Source: Blastocatellia bacterium (GTDB lineage: Bacteria > Acidobacteriota > Blastocatellia > Chloracidobacteriales > Chloracidobacteriaceae). Taken from it: a stretch of DNA of 64,000 bases. The notes beneath the pieces were generated by a model that was given only the letters and a program-made list of their open reading frames with translations, made no database searches and was not told the DNA's origin. The translations under genes were made by a program, and so were the position numbers. Positions 16,718 through 25,219 of the stretch are shown piece after piece; position 1 is the first letter of the stretch; each line of letters starts with the position of its first letter. The stretch spans positions 1 through 64,000 of the forward strand of contig JAIBAN010000036.1 in the NCBI GenBank assembly GCA_019695185.1. The letters are read 5' to 3'.

Positions 16718-17683
16718 ATGGCACAACCACCACTGATTTCAATCATCATTCCCTGCTATAACGCCGAGCGGTTTGTGGCAGAAACCATTCGCAGCGTACT
16801 CGGACAAACCTGGCCCAGGCGGGAAGTAATTGTGGTGGACGACGGCTCGAAAGACGGCTCGGCAGAGGTCATTCGTTCCTTTGGTGCTGAAATCAAACCG
16901 CTCTTCGGACCCAATCAGGGGGCCAGCCACGCCCGCAATCGCGGCACTGTGGCAGCCCAAGGGGAATTTATCCAATATCTGGATGCCGATGACCTGCTGG
17001 AGCCGGATGCTTTGGAAAAACGGTGGCAGGCCCTCCAGGCTCATTCTGCGGATGTGGCCTATGCGGATTGGCAGCGGTTGGAGGAAGGTGAAGCTGGCGG
17101 ATTTGGTCCGGGTGAGATCGTTTCCCGAACCATTGAAGACATCCATGTGGATCCGGAAATCGCACTCTTTACTCAATTCTGGTCGCCACCGGCAGCATTG
17201 CTTTACCGTCGTACCTTGGTGGACCGGATTGGCGGGTGGAACACTGCGCTGCCAATCATTCAGGACGCCCGTTTTGCCCAGGATGCAGCTTTGCAGGGGG
17301 GGAAGTTTATCCATGTTCCAGGGGTCGGGGCGTGGTACCGGGTTCATCGGGGAGCCAGTCTGTCCCGGCGCGACCCCGGCGGGTTTGTCCGTGATGTCTT
17401 TACCAATTCCTGCCAGATTGAAACCTGGTGGGAAGAACACGGCGGCATTTCCGAAGAACGGCGCAAGGCACTGGTGGCTACCTATGATTATACTGCCCGC
17501 ACCCTTTTTCGAACTGATTACAGCCTTTTTCAGGAAAACCTGCGCCGGCTCAGGCGAATAGACCCTGGTTTTCGCCTGACATGGCCACGGGTTGCAGGCG
17601 GTCTGGCGGCGGTTTTCGGACCCCGCAGAACCTTGACCATCCTGGACGGAATAAAAGCCATGCACAACAAAGTGGCTCCCTGA
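16718..17683 (+). CDS. Glycosyltransferase family 2 (GT-A fold)
   Basis: 321 residues from ATG 16718 (MAQPPLISIIIPCYNAERFV). A GTG at 16697 would add seven residues and overlap the previous stop. The GT2 core shows VVDDGSKDGS, GPNQGASHARNRG and the metal/sugar motif QYLDADDLLEPDAL (DxD, about 87-95). The predicted soluble enzyme adds one sugar to the exopolysaccharide unit. No membrane helix is seen. Confidence 0.88.
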   Translation: MAQPPLISIIIPCYNAERFVAETIRSVLGQTWPRREVIVVDDGSKDGSAEVIRSFGAEIKPLFGPNQGASHARNRGTVAAQGEFIQYLDADDLLEPDALEKRWQALQAHSADVAYADWQRLEEGEAGGFGPGEIVSRTIEDIHVDPEIALFTQFWSPPAALLYRRTLVDRIGGWNTALPIIQDARFAQDAALQGGKFIHVPGVGAWYRVHRGASLSRRDPGGFVRDVFTNSCQIETWWEEHGGISEERRKALVATYDYTARTLFRTDYSLFQENLRRLRRIDPGFRLTWPRVAGGLAAVFGPRRTLTILDGIKAMHNKVAP

Positions 17684-17704
17684 GTCCTGCCCGAAGGAGT
17701 TTTT

Positions 17705-19003
17705 CTGAACCACAACCTGCCACCCGGAATTTTATTTTCGTCTCCTGATCTGCGTCCCAGCCTGATGAGTGTGGTGAAAGGGATGGCCGAAGCCGGTCTG
17801 TTGCAAAAACTGGTCACAACGGTCGCACTTGACCCGGCTGGCTGGTTAATGAAAGGGGTGCAGGCACAAAAAAACCGGCTCCCTGCCAAAGCAGTGGCGA
17901 GTCTCAGGAATCGGACGGTTCCTGAATTCCTGCAAGGTAAAATCGAGGCGGTTTGGGGCCGGGAACTTTGTCGCATCCTGGCTGCCCGCTTTTTGACTCC
18001 GGTGACCGCCCATCATTTGTGGCTATGGGCGGAACTTGGCTTCGACCGGACCGTGGCTCGGCGTTATGGCGGTAAGTACCGGTTTATTTATGGGATGGAA
18101 CACAGTTCTCTTGAGACCTTCCGCCGTCAAAAAGAGGCTGGAGGGATCTGCCTGTTACGCCAGGTGACAACCCACGGCAGGTACTCTCAACAGGTGCTTG
18201 AACGGGAATTGAAACAATTCCCCCAGTTTGCCCGCCATTACGAACAGGTTTTTCTGGACGACAACCGCCGTTCCCTGGAACGCAAGGAAGCTGAATATGC
18301 TTTGGCTGACCGGATTGTCACCAATTCCACGTTTGTGGCAGACAGTTTCAAACGGATGGGGGTTCCAGCAGACAAATTGCAGGTGGTGCCAACCGGCTGT
18401 CCGGCAATTTCCCCGGCGTCCCTCAAAAAAGAAAAAAAATCCGCCCCGCTTATTTTTTTGTTTGCCGGTAAGTTGACCTTTCTCAAAGGAATTCCCTATT
18501 TATTGGAAGCCTGGCAAAACCTGAACCCTGGCCGTGATGCCGAGTTGTGGTTGGCAGGGGATGGCGAACTGGGGGGTGAGGTTGATAAGATGGGTCTTTC
18601 AAACGTGAAGCTGTGGGGAAAGGTACCGGCTGCCGCCCTGGCTGAGTTGTATGAGGCGGCGGATGTGCTGGTTTTGCCCACGTTGCTGGAAGGGCTTTCG
18701 CATGTGGTACTGGAAGGTGCTGCGCATGGCTTGCCCGTCTTGACCACACGGGAATCGGGTGGAGAGGATATCCTTCAGGATGGTGAGGCTGGGTGGTTCT
18801 TTCCGGCGGCTGATGCACAGGTTCTGGCTGAACGGCTCCGCTGGTGCCTGAACCACCCGCAACGCTTGCCCGAAATGGGAGCCGCCGCCCGCCGAAAAGC
18901 CGAAACCTGGACGGTTGAGGCTTCAAATTCGGCCCATTTACACGTGTTACACACTTTTTTGGCAAATTTCGAGGAAGGTGGGTTCCTCCCTAAACCGTTT
19001 TGA
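17705..19003 (+). CDS. Glycosyltransferase family 4, likely non-ATG start
   Basis: About 432 residues if translation starts at CTG 17705. The first ATG (17765) would remove the first beta-strand of the GT-B fold. The codons between 17705 and 17765 encode NLPPGILFSSPDLRPSL, which reads like a genuine GT4 N-terminus, and GAAGGAG (17694-17700) sits just upstream. CTG 17717 is a further alternative. The donor domain has PLIFLFAGKLTFLKGIPYLL, VVPTGCP and LVLPTLLEGLSHVVLEGAAH. It belongs to the exopolysaccharide operon; the stop codon of the preceding gene is in the same frame (17681-17683). Confidence 0.82.
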   Translation: MNHNLPPGILFSSPDLRPSLMSVVKGMAEAGLLQKLVTTVALDPAGWLMKGVQAQKNRLPAKAVASLRNRTVPEFLQGKIEAVWGRELCRILAARFLTPVTAHHLWLWAELGFDRTVARRYGGKYRFIYGMEHSSLETFRRQKEAGGICLLRQVTTHGRYSQQVLERELKQFPQFARHYEQVFLDDNRRSLERKEAEYALADRIVTNSTFVADSFKRMGVPADKLQVVPTGCPAISPASLKKEKKSAPLIFLFAGKLTFLKGIPYLLEAWQNLNPGRDAELWLAGDGELGGEVDKMGLSNVKLWGKVPAAALAELYEAADVLVLPTLLEGLSHVVLEGAAHGLPVLTTRESGGEDILQDGEAGWFFPAADAQVLAERLRWCLNHPQRLPEMGAAARRKAETWTVEASNSAHLHVLHTFLANFEEGGFLPKPF

Positions 19004-19006
19004 TTT

Positions 19007-19849
19007 ATGGCAAATATAATTCCCCGGATGGAATTTTTGGTTCAGAGTTTGTTCCGCAGCCAACGCCAGTGCCCGCATTGCGGGTCAGGCGAAACCAAGG
19101 TGCGGGCACGCAAGTATGTGACCATTCGCATTCGTGAATGTGTGACATGCGGGCTTTTTTTCACCGACCCGGTCTATGAAACCATGTTTGGTTCCACTTT
19201 TTATGATGTGTTGTATGTTGAGCACGACCTGACCACCGACCTGCCTCCGCCTGACCAGTTGGAAACCCTTAAACAAAAACGCTTTCAGGGTACCAATAAA
19301 TATTATGGAGTCCGGCTGGAACGCCTGCGGGATGCCCGCATCGGGACCACCATGGCGGAAATCGGCTCTTCCTGGGGATATTTTCTCTTTCAGGCCCAGC
19401 ATTACGGTTTTGAACCGACCGGGGTTGAAATCAGCCAGCCGCGCCGGGAATTTGGCCAAAAACATTTGGGCGTCAACATTGTGGACGGGACCGACAAACT
19501 TCCCAGCGAAGGGTTTGACCTGGTTTATACCTCGCATGTGTTGGAGCATTTTACCGACCTTTCCACCATTTTTCCGGAAATGCACAGGGTTCTGAAACCA
19601 CAGGGGAAACTGGTTCTGGAGGTGCCGCATTTTGCCTTTGCGACGCACCAAGCCGAGGTCCTGCAAATCATCGGAGCCGTTCACCCGCTCGGGTTCACCG
19701 CCGATTTCTTTAGCCGAAACCTGCCCCGCTACGGCTTTCGCATTCTCGATTTTTATCAATCCTGGGAACATTTCCCGACTCCCAAAGCTCCACAAGCCCA
19801 CTCAAACGTCGTGGCGCTGCTGGCCGAAAAAACGTCCCCGGCCTTCTAA
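19007..19849 (+). CDS. SAM-dependent methyltransferase with N-terminal zinc ribbon
   Basis: 280 residues. A four-cysteine ribbon (CPHCGSGETK, CVTCGLFF; residues about 23-48) precedes a class I methyltransferase fold: motif I TMAEIGSSWGYFLFQAQHYG, acidic GVEIS, and motif II FDLVYTSHVLEHFTDLSTIF. This domain layout is common among methyltransferases of O-antigen and exopolysaccharide clusters that modify sugars or cap chains. It follows the GT4 gene by 3 bases and precedes asnB by 21, so it is clearly in the same operon. Confidence 0.85.
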   Translation: MANIIPRMEFLVQSLFRSQRQCPHCGSGETKVRARKYVTIRIRECVTCGLFFTDPVYETMFGSTFYDVLYVEHDLTTDLPPPDQLETLKQKRFQGTNKYYGVRLERLRDARIGTTMAEIGSSWGYFLFQAQHYGFEPTGVEISQPRREFGQKHLGVNIVDGTDKLPSEGFDLVYTSHVLEHFTDLSTIFPEMHRVLKPQGKLVLEVPHFAFATHQAEVLQIIGAVHPLGFTADFFSRNLPRYGFRILDFYQSWEHFPTPKAPQAHSNVVALLAEKTSPAF

Positions 19850-19870
19850 TCCCTTCAGTTCAAGGCTTTT

Positions 19871-21622
19871 ATGTGTGGATTTATCGGCAGAATTCAGAAC
19901 GGTCCAGCCAATCGGCAGCGGCTGCCCTTGACGGCGGGATTGCCCCATCTGGCCCGCCGGGGGCCTGACTCAGCTCGGGTCTGGCAATCCAATGACGAGC
20001 GGGTTGAACTGTTGCATGCCCGGCTGGCCATCGTTGACACCGACAGTCGGGCGCATCAACCCTTTCGGGATGAAAACCTGGGGCTGACTGTGGTTTTCAA
20101 CGGGGAACTGTACAATTACCATGAATTGCGGTCCGAGTTGAACGGCTATGAATTTCGTACCACCTCCGATACCGAAGTCATTTTGGCCACTTATGCCTTG
20201 CAGGGAATCGAAGGATTTCGACGGTTTCGCGGCATGTTTTCACTTGCCTTGGCCGATGAAAAAAACGGCCAGGTCATTCTGGCCCGCGACCCGGTGGGAA
20301 AAAAACCTTTGTATCTGACCAATTGGAATGGCGACCGGCTCTTTGGTTCCTCGGTTTTTCCTTTGCTTGCCGCCCATAACCAGCCGGTTTCTTTGAATGT
20401 GGCCAGCGCTGCGTATTTTTGGGAAAAAGGATTTATTTATCCGGCGGAATCCGTGTTTGCTGATACCAAACCGCTCTTGCCGGGCCAAGTGCTCATACTG
20501 GATTGGAACGGGCGGGAGGTGGCCGCAGCGGATTGCACCCCCAGGAACACAGAACTATACCAAGGGGAATCCTGGAATGAGGTCGAGGAAAAAACCCGAC
20601 AGTTGTTGGAACAGGCCGTGGCCCGGCGGTTGACCAACAGTGTTCAGCCCACCGCATTGCTTTCAGGCGGGATTGATTCAACCGTGGTCACTAGGTTTGC
20701 CGAACAGATTTCCCGGCGGGAGGGGATGCCTCCCCTCCAGGCGCTTTCCCTGCGGTCTTTGGTCCCGTTGATGAATGACGATTTTTACAGCCGCTACGCC
20801 GCCCGCAAAATCGGAACCCGTCAGCAAATGGTGGGAATTTCTTTGCGCAATCCGGGCACGGCGGTAATACAGGCTTTTGCCCGGCAGGATGAACCGATTG
20901 CCGTTGCTTCTTATTTCATGCTGGCGCAACTGGTCCAGGCCGCTTCGGTTTATGGGAAAATTCTGTTGACCGGGGACGGGGGCGATGAAGTGTTCCTGGG
21001 GTACGGAAAGCCGGAGGATTGGAACTCCGCAACTCATGGCCCGACCTCGGTGCCGGGCGGGCCACCGCTGGTTCCCTGCGGGCCGGCGCTGCCAGGCTGG
21101 ATGAGTCCCTGGGCACAGGAAACGGTCACCAATACCCTGGTGGGCCATATGTTTGTCAAAACCGACCGGGCGGCTGCCGAACAAGGGGTTGAAATTCGCT
21201 GCCCGCTCTTGGACTGGGATGTCATGGCGTATATGCGGAGTCTTCCTTTTCCCCTGCTCACCGCGGGGAATCGTGCCAAGGCATTGCTTAAAGCCCAGTT
21301 GCCGGGGTGGCCTGGCTGGTTTCTGGAGCGACCCAAAATCGGCTTTGGCTATAACCTCAGGTGGCTATGGGCGGCCCGCCGGTTTGACGCTCTGCGCGAA
21401 AACATCGACCCGGAAGCCCAGCATCTGTTTGAAAGCCGATTGCCATCTGTTCTCATGAAGCCGGCCCGCCACTGGGCCACCAGGGATATTTTTAACCATT
21501 TTTCCACGGCGTGGAAGTTGCTTGCCTGGAGTTGTTTCCTCCAGAAGTACAAAACCGTTCACACGGGAGTGGCTTCCATCCCCGCAAAAACCTCAGTAGT
21601 CAGCAGAGGGTTGGTCCGTTGA
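19871..21622 (+). CDS. asnB: Asparagine synthase (glutamine-hydrolysing) type amidotransferase
   Basis: 583 residues. The N-terminal Ntn glutaminase begins MCGFIGRI with Cys2 as nucleophile, followed by RRGPDSARVW and VVFNGELYNYHEL. The ATP-pyrophosphatase synthetase domain has ALLSGGIDSTVVTRF (PP-loop about 262-272) and LTGDGGDEVFLGYGKPEDW. In exopolysaccharide loci such proteins often amidate sugar carboxylates rather than making free asparagine, which fits the uronate dehydrogenase upstream. A Pro/Gly-rich insert follows the GDEVFLGYG motif (SVPGGPPLVPCGPALPG, about 395-412) where AsnB normally has a helix. All glutaminase residues look intact, which argues against a lasso cyclase role. 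Confidence 0.86.
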   Translation: MCGFIGRIQNGPANRQRLPLTAGLPHLARRGPDSARVWQSNDERVELLHARLAIVDTDSRAHQPFRDENLGLTVVFNGELYNYHELRSELNGYEFRTTSDTEVILATYALQGIEGFRRFRGMFSLALADEKNGQVILARDPVGKKPLYLTNWNGDRLFGSSVFPLLAAHNQPVSLNVASAAYFWEKGFIYPAESVFADTKPLLPGQVLILDWNGREVAAADCTPRNTELYQGESWNEVEEKTRQLLEQAVARRLTNSVQPTALLSGGIDSTVVTRFAEQISRREGMPPLQALSLRSLVPLMNDDFYSRYAARKIGTRQQMVGISLRNPGTAVIQAFARQDEPIAVASYFMLAQLVQAASVYGKILLTGDGGDEVFLGYGKPEDWNSATHGPTSVPGGPPLVPCGPALPGWMSPWAQETVTNTLVGHMFVKTDRAAAEQGVEIRCPLLDWDVMAYMRSLPFPLLTAGNRAKALLKAQLPGWPGWFLERPKIGFGYNLRWLWAARRFDALRENIDPEAQHLFESRLPSVLMKPARHWATRDIFNHFSTAWKLLAWSCFLQKYKTVHTGVASIPAKTSVVSRGLVR

Positions 21623-22878
21623 CGCAAAACCTGCTTCCCAAGATTTGTATCGTGACTCCAGGATACCTTTCCCACACTCCCCGTGTGGTCAAGGAAGCCG
21701 ATGCCTTGGCGGCTGCCGGCTTTCGGGTGCATGTCGTTGGTACAGAAGGCAATCAGGAGTGGGCCAGGGAATATACCCGCAACGTCGTCAAGGGGAAGAG
21801 GTGGACTTATTCTGCCGTCAAGTGGTCGGAATCTGTTAAAGGCGAAAGCTGGCTGTTTCATAAATCCAGATTGCGCCACCGCTTGATGCAGGGTTTACCA
21901 CAAACCCTGCAAAGCTGGGGAAATCTGCCCGAAGTGGCGGAAGGGCGCATCTTTCCTGAGTTGGCCCGGTTGGCCTCAAACAATCAGGCGGACCTGTTTA
22001 TTGGCCACTATCCGGTTGGGTTGGCTGCCGCTGCCCAGGCCGCCAAACGGTGGGAGGCCAAACTGGGCTATGATGTTGAGGACCTGCATACCGAAGAACA
22101 GACGATGGACCCGGAAGGACTTCGTCAGAAAAACCGGATTGAATTGCTGGAACGGCGGTATCTCTCCCGCTGCACCCATGTTTCGGCGGTCTCGGAGCCG
22201 ATTGCGGCAGTCATGGTGCAAAAATACGGAATCACCCCGCCGGTAGTGATTCATAACGTTTTCCCCTGGTCGGAACAGGCTACGCTGGATGGTTTGGTGA
22301 AGGACCGGAAAGGTGAAAAAGTGTCACTGTATTGGTATTCTCAGACCATTGGGCCAGGTCGTGGCCTGGAGGAAGTCTTGTTGGCAGCCAATGCGGTACG
22401 GGAGGAAATCCAGTTCCACCTGCGAGGTGCAATCAGTGAAACCGACCGTGAATTTTTTTTGAAACTGGCACGGGAACACGGGCTTGGGCACAGTCTGTAT
22501 TTTCATCCACAGGTTCCGCCGGCTGAACTCCATTCCCGCGCCAGCGAGCACGACATTGGGCTGGCTTTGGAACAGACATTCCCTTTGGCCCGTGGAATGA
22601 CTGTCTCAAACAAGCTGTTTTCTTATTTACTGGCTGGTTTGGCGGTGGTTGCCACAGATGTTCCGGGGCAACGACACGTGTTGGAAACTACACCGGAAGT
22701 GGGCTTTCTGTATCCTCCCGGCGAGCATCAAAAACTGGCGGAGGTTCTGGTGAAGCTGGTCCGAAATCCGGGGCTGTTGGCAATCACAAAGCACGCTGCC
22801 CAACAGGCAGCCAACCGGCGGTGGAATTGGGAAATTGAACAGCAGAAGCTGGTCCAGGCCGTTTTCCAATTGTTCTGA
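21619..22878 (+). CDS. Glycosyltransferase (GT4-like)
   Basis: About 419 residues from TTG 21619, which overlaps the asnB stop as TTGA. The open frame extends upstream to 21511, but that part runs inside asnB. The N-terminal strand ICIVTPGYLSHTPRVVKEAD and later YDVEDLHTEEQTM, YLSRCTHVSAVSEPIAAVM and LGLALEQTFPLARGMTVSNKL are characteristic of a GT-B glycosyltransferase of the polysaccharide type. AGAGGG at 21605-21610 is a plausible ribosome site. No nucleotide-sugar specificity can be inferred. Confidence 0.8.
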   Translation: MTQNLLPKICIVTPGYLSHTPRVVKEADALAAAGFRVHVVGTEGNQEWAREYTRNVVKGKRWTYSAVKWSESVKGESWLFHKSRLRHRLMQGLPQTLQSWGNLPEVAEGRIFPELARLASNNQADLFIGHYPVGLAAAAQAAKRWEAKLGYDVEDLHTEEQTMDPEGLRQKNRIELLERRYLSRCTHVSAVSEPIAAVMVQKYGITPPVVIHNVFPWSEQATLDGLVKDRKGEKVSLYWYSQTIGPGRGLEEVLLAANAVREEIQFHLRGAISETDREFFLKLAREHGLGHSLYFHPQVPPAELHSRASEHDIGLALEQTFPLARGMTVSNKLFSYLLAGLAVVATDVPGQRHVLETTPEVGFLYPPGEHQKLAEVLVKLVRNPGLLAITKHAAQQAANRRWNWEIEQQKLVQAVFQLF

Positions 22879-22926
22879 TTTGACGTGCCTGAATGAAACC
22901 TTTGGACATAGTTTGGTAACACAAGT

Positions 22927-22954
22927 TCAAAACTCAAAACTCAAAACTCAAAAC
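22927..22954 (+). repeat. (TCAAAAC)x4 heptamer tandem repeat in the leader of a glycosyltransferase gene
   Basis: Four perfect copies of TCAAAAC (22927-22933, 34-40, 41-47, 48-54) end three bases before the ATG at 22958. The repeat occupies the exact position where a ribosome binding site should be, and no Shine-Dalgarno is visible. Other intergenic tandem repeats of 7, 9 or 14 bases occur in this window. Confidence 0.9.
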
Positions 22955-22957
22955 CTT

Positions 22958-23986
22958 ATGCGGATTCTGCTCTCGGTTGACCCGGAAATTCCGGTCCCTC
23001 CGAAACTGTACGGAGGGATAGAACGCATCGTCCATTCCCTCATCGAAGGGCTGGTCAAGCGTGGCCATCAGGTGGGCCTGTTGGCTCATCCGGAATCGGA
23101 AACTGCTGCGCAGGTCTTTTTCCCGTGGGAGGGAAAACATTCCAATCATCTGGCGGACACCATTCGCAATACCAGCCTGCTGTGGAGGGCTGTCAGGCAG
23201 TTCCGACCAGATGTGGTGCATAGTTTTTCGCGGCTTTGGTATTTGGCTCCCTTGCTGATAGGAAGCCTGCCCAAAGTGATGTCCTATCAGCGGCACCCTA
23301 ACCAGGTCACTGTTTCCTGGGCCGCCCGGCTGGGGGGGACCTCGTTACGGTTTACCGGGTGCAGCGAACATATCTGTGAGCGAGGCCGGCCCGCCGGTGG
23401 GACGTGGCTGCCCATTCATAATTTTGTGGACCTCAATACCTATACCTTTCAGGAAACGGTGGCACCCGATGCCCCTTTGGTTTTTTTAAGCCGGGTTGAG
23501 CGGATTAAAGGAGCACATACTGCGATTGCGGCGGCTTTGAAAACCAACCGAAGATTGATGATTGCCGGGAATCATGCCAACGAAGGCGATGAATTTCGCT
23601 ATTGGAAAGAGAAAGTCGAGCCACATCTGGGAAAAAATGGAATTGAATATGTAGGGCCGGTGAATGACGGGCAAAAAGACGAACTACTGGGAAAAGCCCT
23701 GGGAATGGTCGTTCCGATTGAATGGGATGAACCGTTTGGGATTGTCTTTGCAGAAGCATTGGCCTGTGGCACACCGGTGATTTCAAGTCCGCGCGGCGCG
23801 CTTCCGGAGATTGTCACGCACGGGGAAACGGGTTTTTTGTGCCGCACGTTGGATGAGATTTGTCAGGGCGTGGAAAGCCTTTCCGGTCTGCACCGGGGGG
23901 CCTGCCGCCAGAGGGCTGAGTTATGTTTTTCAGCACCGGTGGTTGTCAATCAATATGAGGCGTTGTACCAGCATCTGGTGGAGTGA
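22958..23986 (+). CDS. Glycosyltransferase family 4, last gene of the exopolysaccharide operon
   Basis: 342 residues from ATG 22958 (MRILLSVDPEIPVPPKLYGG). Compact GT-B enzyme: IERIVHSLIEGLVKRGHQVG, then RPDVVHSFSR, PLVFLSRVERIKGAHTAIAA, and the donor-site segment VPIEWDEPFGIVFAEALACG. Family members of this size transfer hexoses. It ends just before the terminator at 24015-24056, closing the operon. Its translation start is preceded by the heptamer repeat rather than a normal ribosome site. Confidence 0.88.
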   Translation: MRILLSVDPEIPVPPKLYGGIERIVHSLIEGLVKRGHQVGLLAHPESETAAQVFFPWEGKHSNHLADTIRNTSLLWRAVRQFRPDVVHSFSRLWYLAPLLIGSLPKVMSYQRHPNQVTVSWAARLGGTSLRFTGCSEHICERGRPAGGTWLPIHNFVDLNTYTFQETVAPDAPLVFLSRVERIKGAHTAIAAALKTNRRLMIAGNHANEGDEFRYWKEKVEPHLGKNGIEYVGPVNDGQKDELLGKALGMVVPIEWDEPFGIVFAEALACGTPVISSPRGALPEIVTHGETGFLCRTLDEICQGVESLSGLHRGACRQRAELCFSAPVVVNQYEALYQHLVE

Positions 23987-24014
23987 CGGGGGCGGTTCGT
24001 TCCCGGCAGACACA

Positions 24015-24056
24015 AAAAAACCCTTCGGGAAATTTCGCCGAAGGGTTCTTTTGTTT
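24015..24056. terminator. Bidirectional intrinsic terminator
   Basis: A perfect 10-bp stem (AACCCTTCGG 24019-24028, CCGAAGGGTT 24038-24047) with a 9-base loop, an A-run on the left and CTTTTGTTTG on the right. It can stop transcription from both the glycosyltransferase operon (+) and the convergent gene (-). Confidence 0.88.
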
Positions 24057-24071
24057 GTGCAAACAGGCAAT

Positions 24072-24872
24072 TTACCGCTGGGGTGACTCGGTGTATAGCG
24101 GTTCCACCGGAACCACCGGGCCATAGAATTGCGGTTCATCCGGATTGACCGCATCGGTCGGTGCTTGTTCCTCTGCCACCACCGGTTCTGCCGGTTCTTC
24201 AGCGGGAGGTTCCGCATCGTGGCAAGGTGGTTGGGGTGCCGGTTGGTCAAACGTTTCAGAATCTTTGACGACAACCGGAGCCGGCATGTCAATGAATGTG
24301 GGCTCTGCCGTCACCGGTTCAGCCGGTTTCGTTTCCACAGGTGCGGAAACCATTGTTTTTTCCACGGCGATGGTTTCAACCACAGGGACTGCAACTGGTA
24401 ATTCGACCGGGTGATATTTAAGCGTGCGCATCCGTTCCTGGGTCTTTTCGGGCAATTCGTAGTCAAATAACAGATTTTTCTTGAAATTCGGCAAATTGAC
24501 TTTGAATGCTACCGCAATTGCGGTTGGGTCGTCTTTCTTGTCAAAGGCAATTTGCAGGTCAACTTGATTGTTTTTGACAACCTGATGAAGGAGTTTTGCC
24601 GGTGACCGCCGCCGGACCGTTTTCAACGCCACGGTTTTGGTCTTGGGGGCCGGTTCTTCCCGCAGTACGGGTTCCGGGGCCATCTGGACCGTAGTGTCCT
24701 GGGCCAGTTGCATATCAACAGTTTGAATCACACCCGAAGCAACCAACCGGGGGATTTCCACCACTTTGTTGAGTCGCCACCCATCACAACAATCCCAAAT
24801 AATGGAAAAAGATAGCGTGACGGCCAGAAACTCAATAAATTTTTTGCTTGTTTCCTGTGACCTGGGCTTCAT
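24072..24872 (-). CDS. Hypothetical protein: N-terminal membrane anchor plus Pro/Val/Glu-rich tail
   Basis: 266 residues from ATG 24872 (MKPRSQETSKKFIEFLAV); an open extension to 24953 lacks coding character. A short hydrophobic stretch (FIEFLAVTLSFSIIW) precedes a charged middle part (VDLQIAFDKKDDPTAIAVAF, LLFDYELPEKTQERMRTLKY) and a low-complexity tail rich in PAPV, AEPV and EEPAEP repeats. The layout resembles envelope-spanning proteins such as TonB or cell-envelope scaffolds, but no TonB C-terminal domain is present. Function unknown. Confidence 0.6.
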   Translation of the reverse strand: MKPRSQETSKKFIEFLAVTLSFSIIWDCCDGWRLNKVVEIPRLVASGVIQTVDMQLAQDTTVQMAPEPVLREEPAPKTKTVALKTVRRRSPAKLLHQVVKNNQVDLQIAFDKKDDPTAIAVAFKVNLPNFKKNLLFDYELPEKTQERMRTLKYHPVELPVAVPVVETIAVEKTMVSAPVETKPAEPVTAEPTFIDMPAPVVVKDSETFDQPAPQPPCHDAEPPAEEPAEPVVAEEQAPTDAVNPDEPQFYGPVVPVEPLYTESPQR

Positions 24873-25219
24873 AGCAGGTGACTCCCTTGAGCGGAATGGG
24901 CAAGAACGGATGAAACGGAAACTGGAAGTTTGACCTGTGAGTGACGTCATCACTCCAAAAGTTTCAAGATTTTTTTGGGAAATTTGCAGAAAGTGAGAAA
25001 GTTTTGTACGAGATTAAACACCAAAACGCAATGGTTGCATGACGGTTCCTAAATTTTTTTCAAAAAAGTTACTTTTCGGGCTGAACCTGAGCCTTGATTA
25101 ATGGGCTGGACCAGGTTTCCCCTTGATACCACCCCAAAATAATCCAACTCCCTGCAATCCGCCCTAGGTTTGGTTTCCTGCAAAGTTGTGAATTTCCTGA
25201 AAAGCCAATGGTAGGGGCA
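24873..25219. other. 347-base gap with a TGACGTCA-centred palindrome
   Basis: GAGTGA (24939-24944) and TCACTC (24950-24955) are inverted arms around a TGACGTCA core, a plausible protein-binding site upstream of the membrane-anchored hypothetical gene. Nothing else in the gap stands out: no ORF with coding character and no clear terminator for the kinase gene that ends at 25220. Confidence 0.25.

Noticed and set aside
16739-17713. Long antisense open frame (about 324 codons) opposite the GT2 gene
   Set aside because: The plus-strand GT2 has all family motifs; the antisense frame has a composition typical of a GC-rich shadow.
19871-21622. AsnB-like protein as the missing lasso macrolactam synthetase of the peptide operon
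   Set aside because: It lies about 8 kb away from the nearest peptide-operon gene, in the polysaccharide operon, has an intact N-terminal glutaminase (Cys2), and the candidate peptide lacks an acidic residue at ring position 7-9.
22927-22954. CRISPR array
   Set aside because: Tandem units of seven bases without spacers; no cas genes in the window.
22835-22957. Longer start for the last glycosyltransferase
   Set aside because: The added residues come from the previous gene's end and the heptamer repeat; the family N-terminus starts at ATG 22958.
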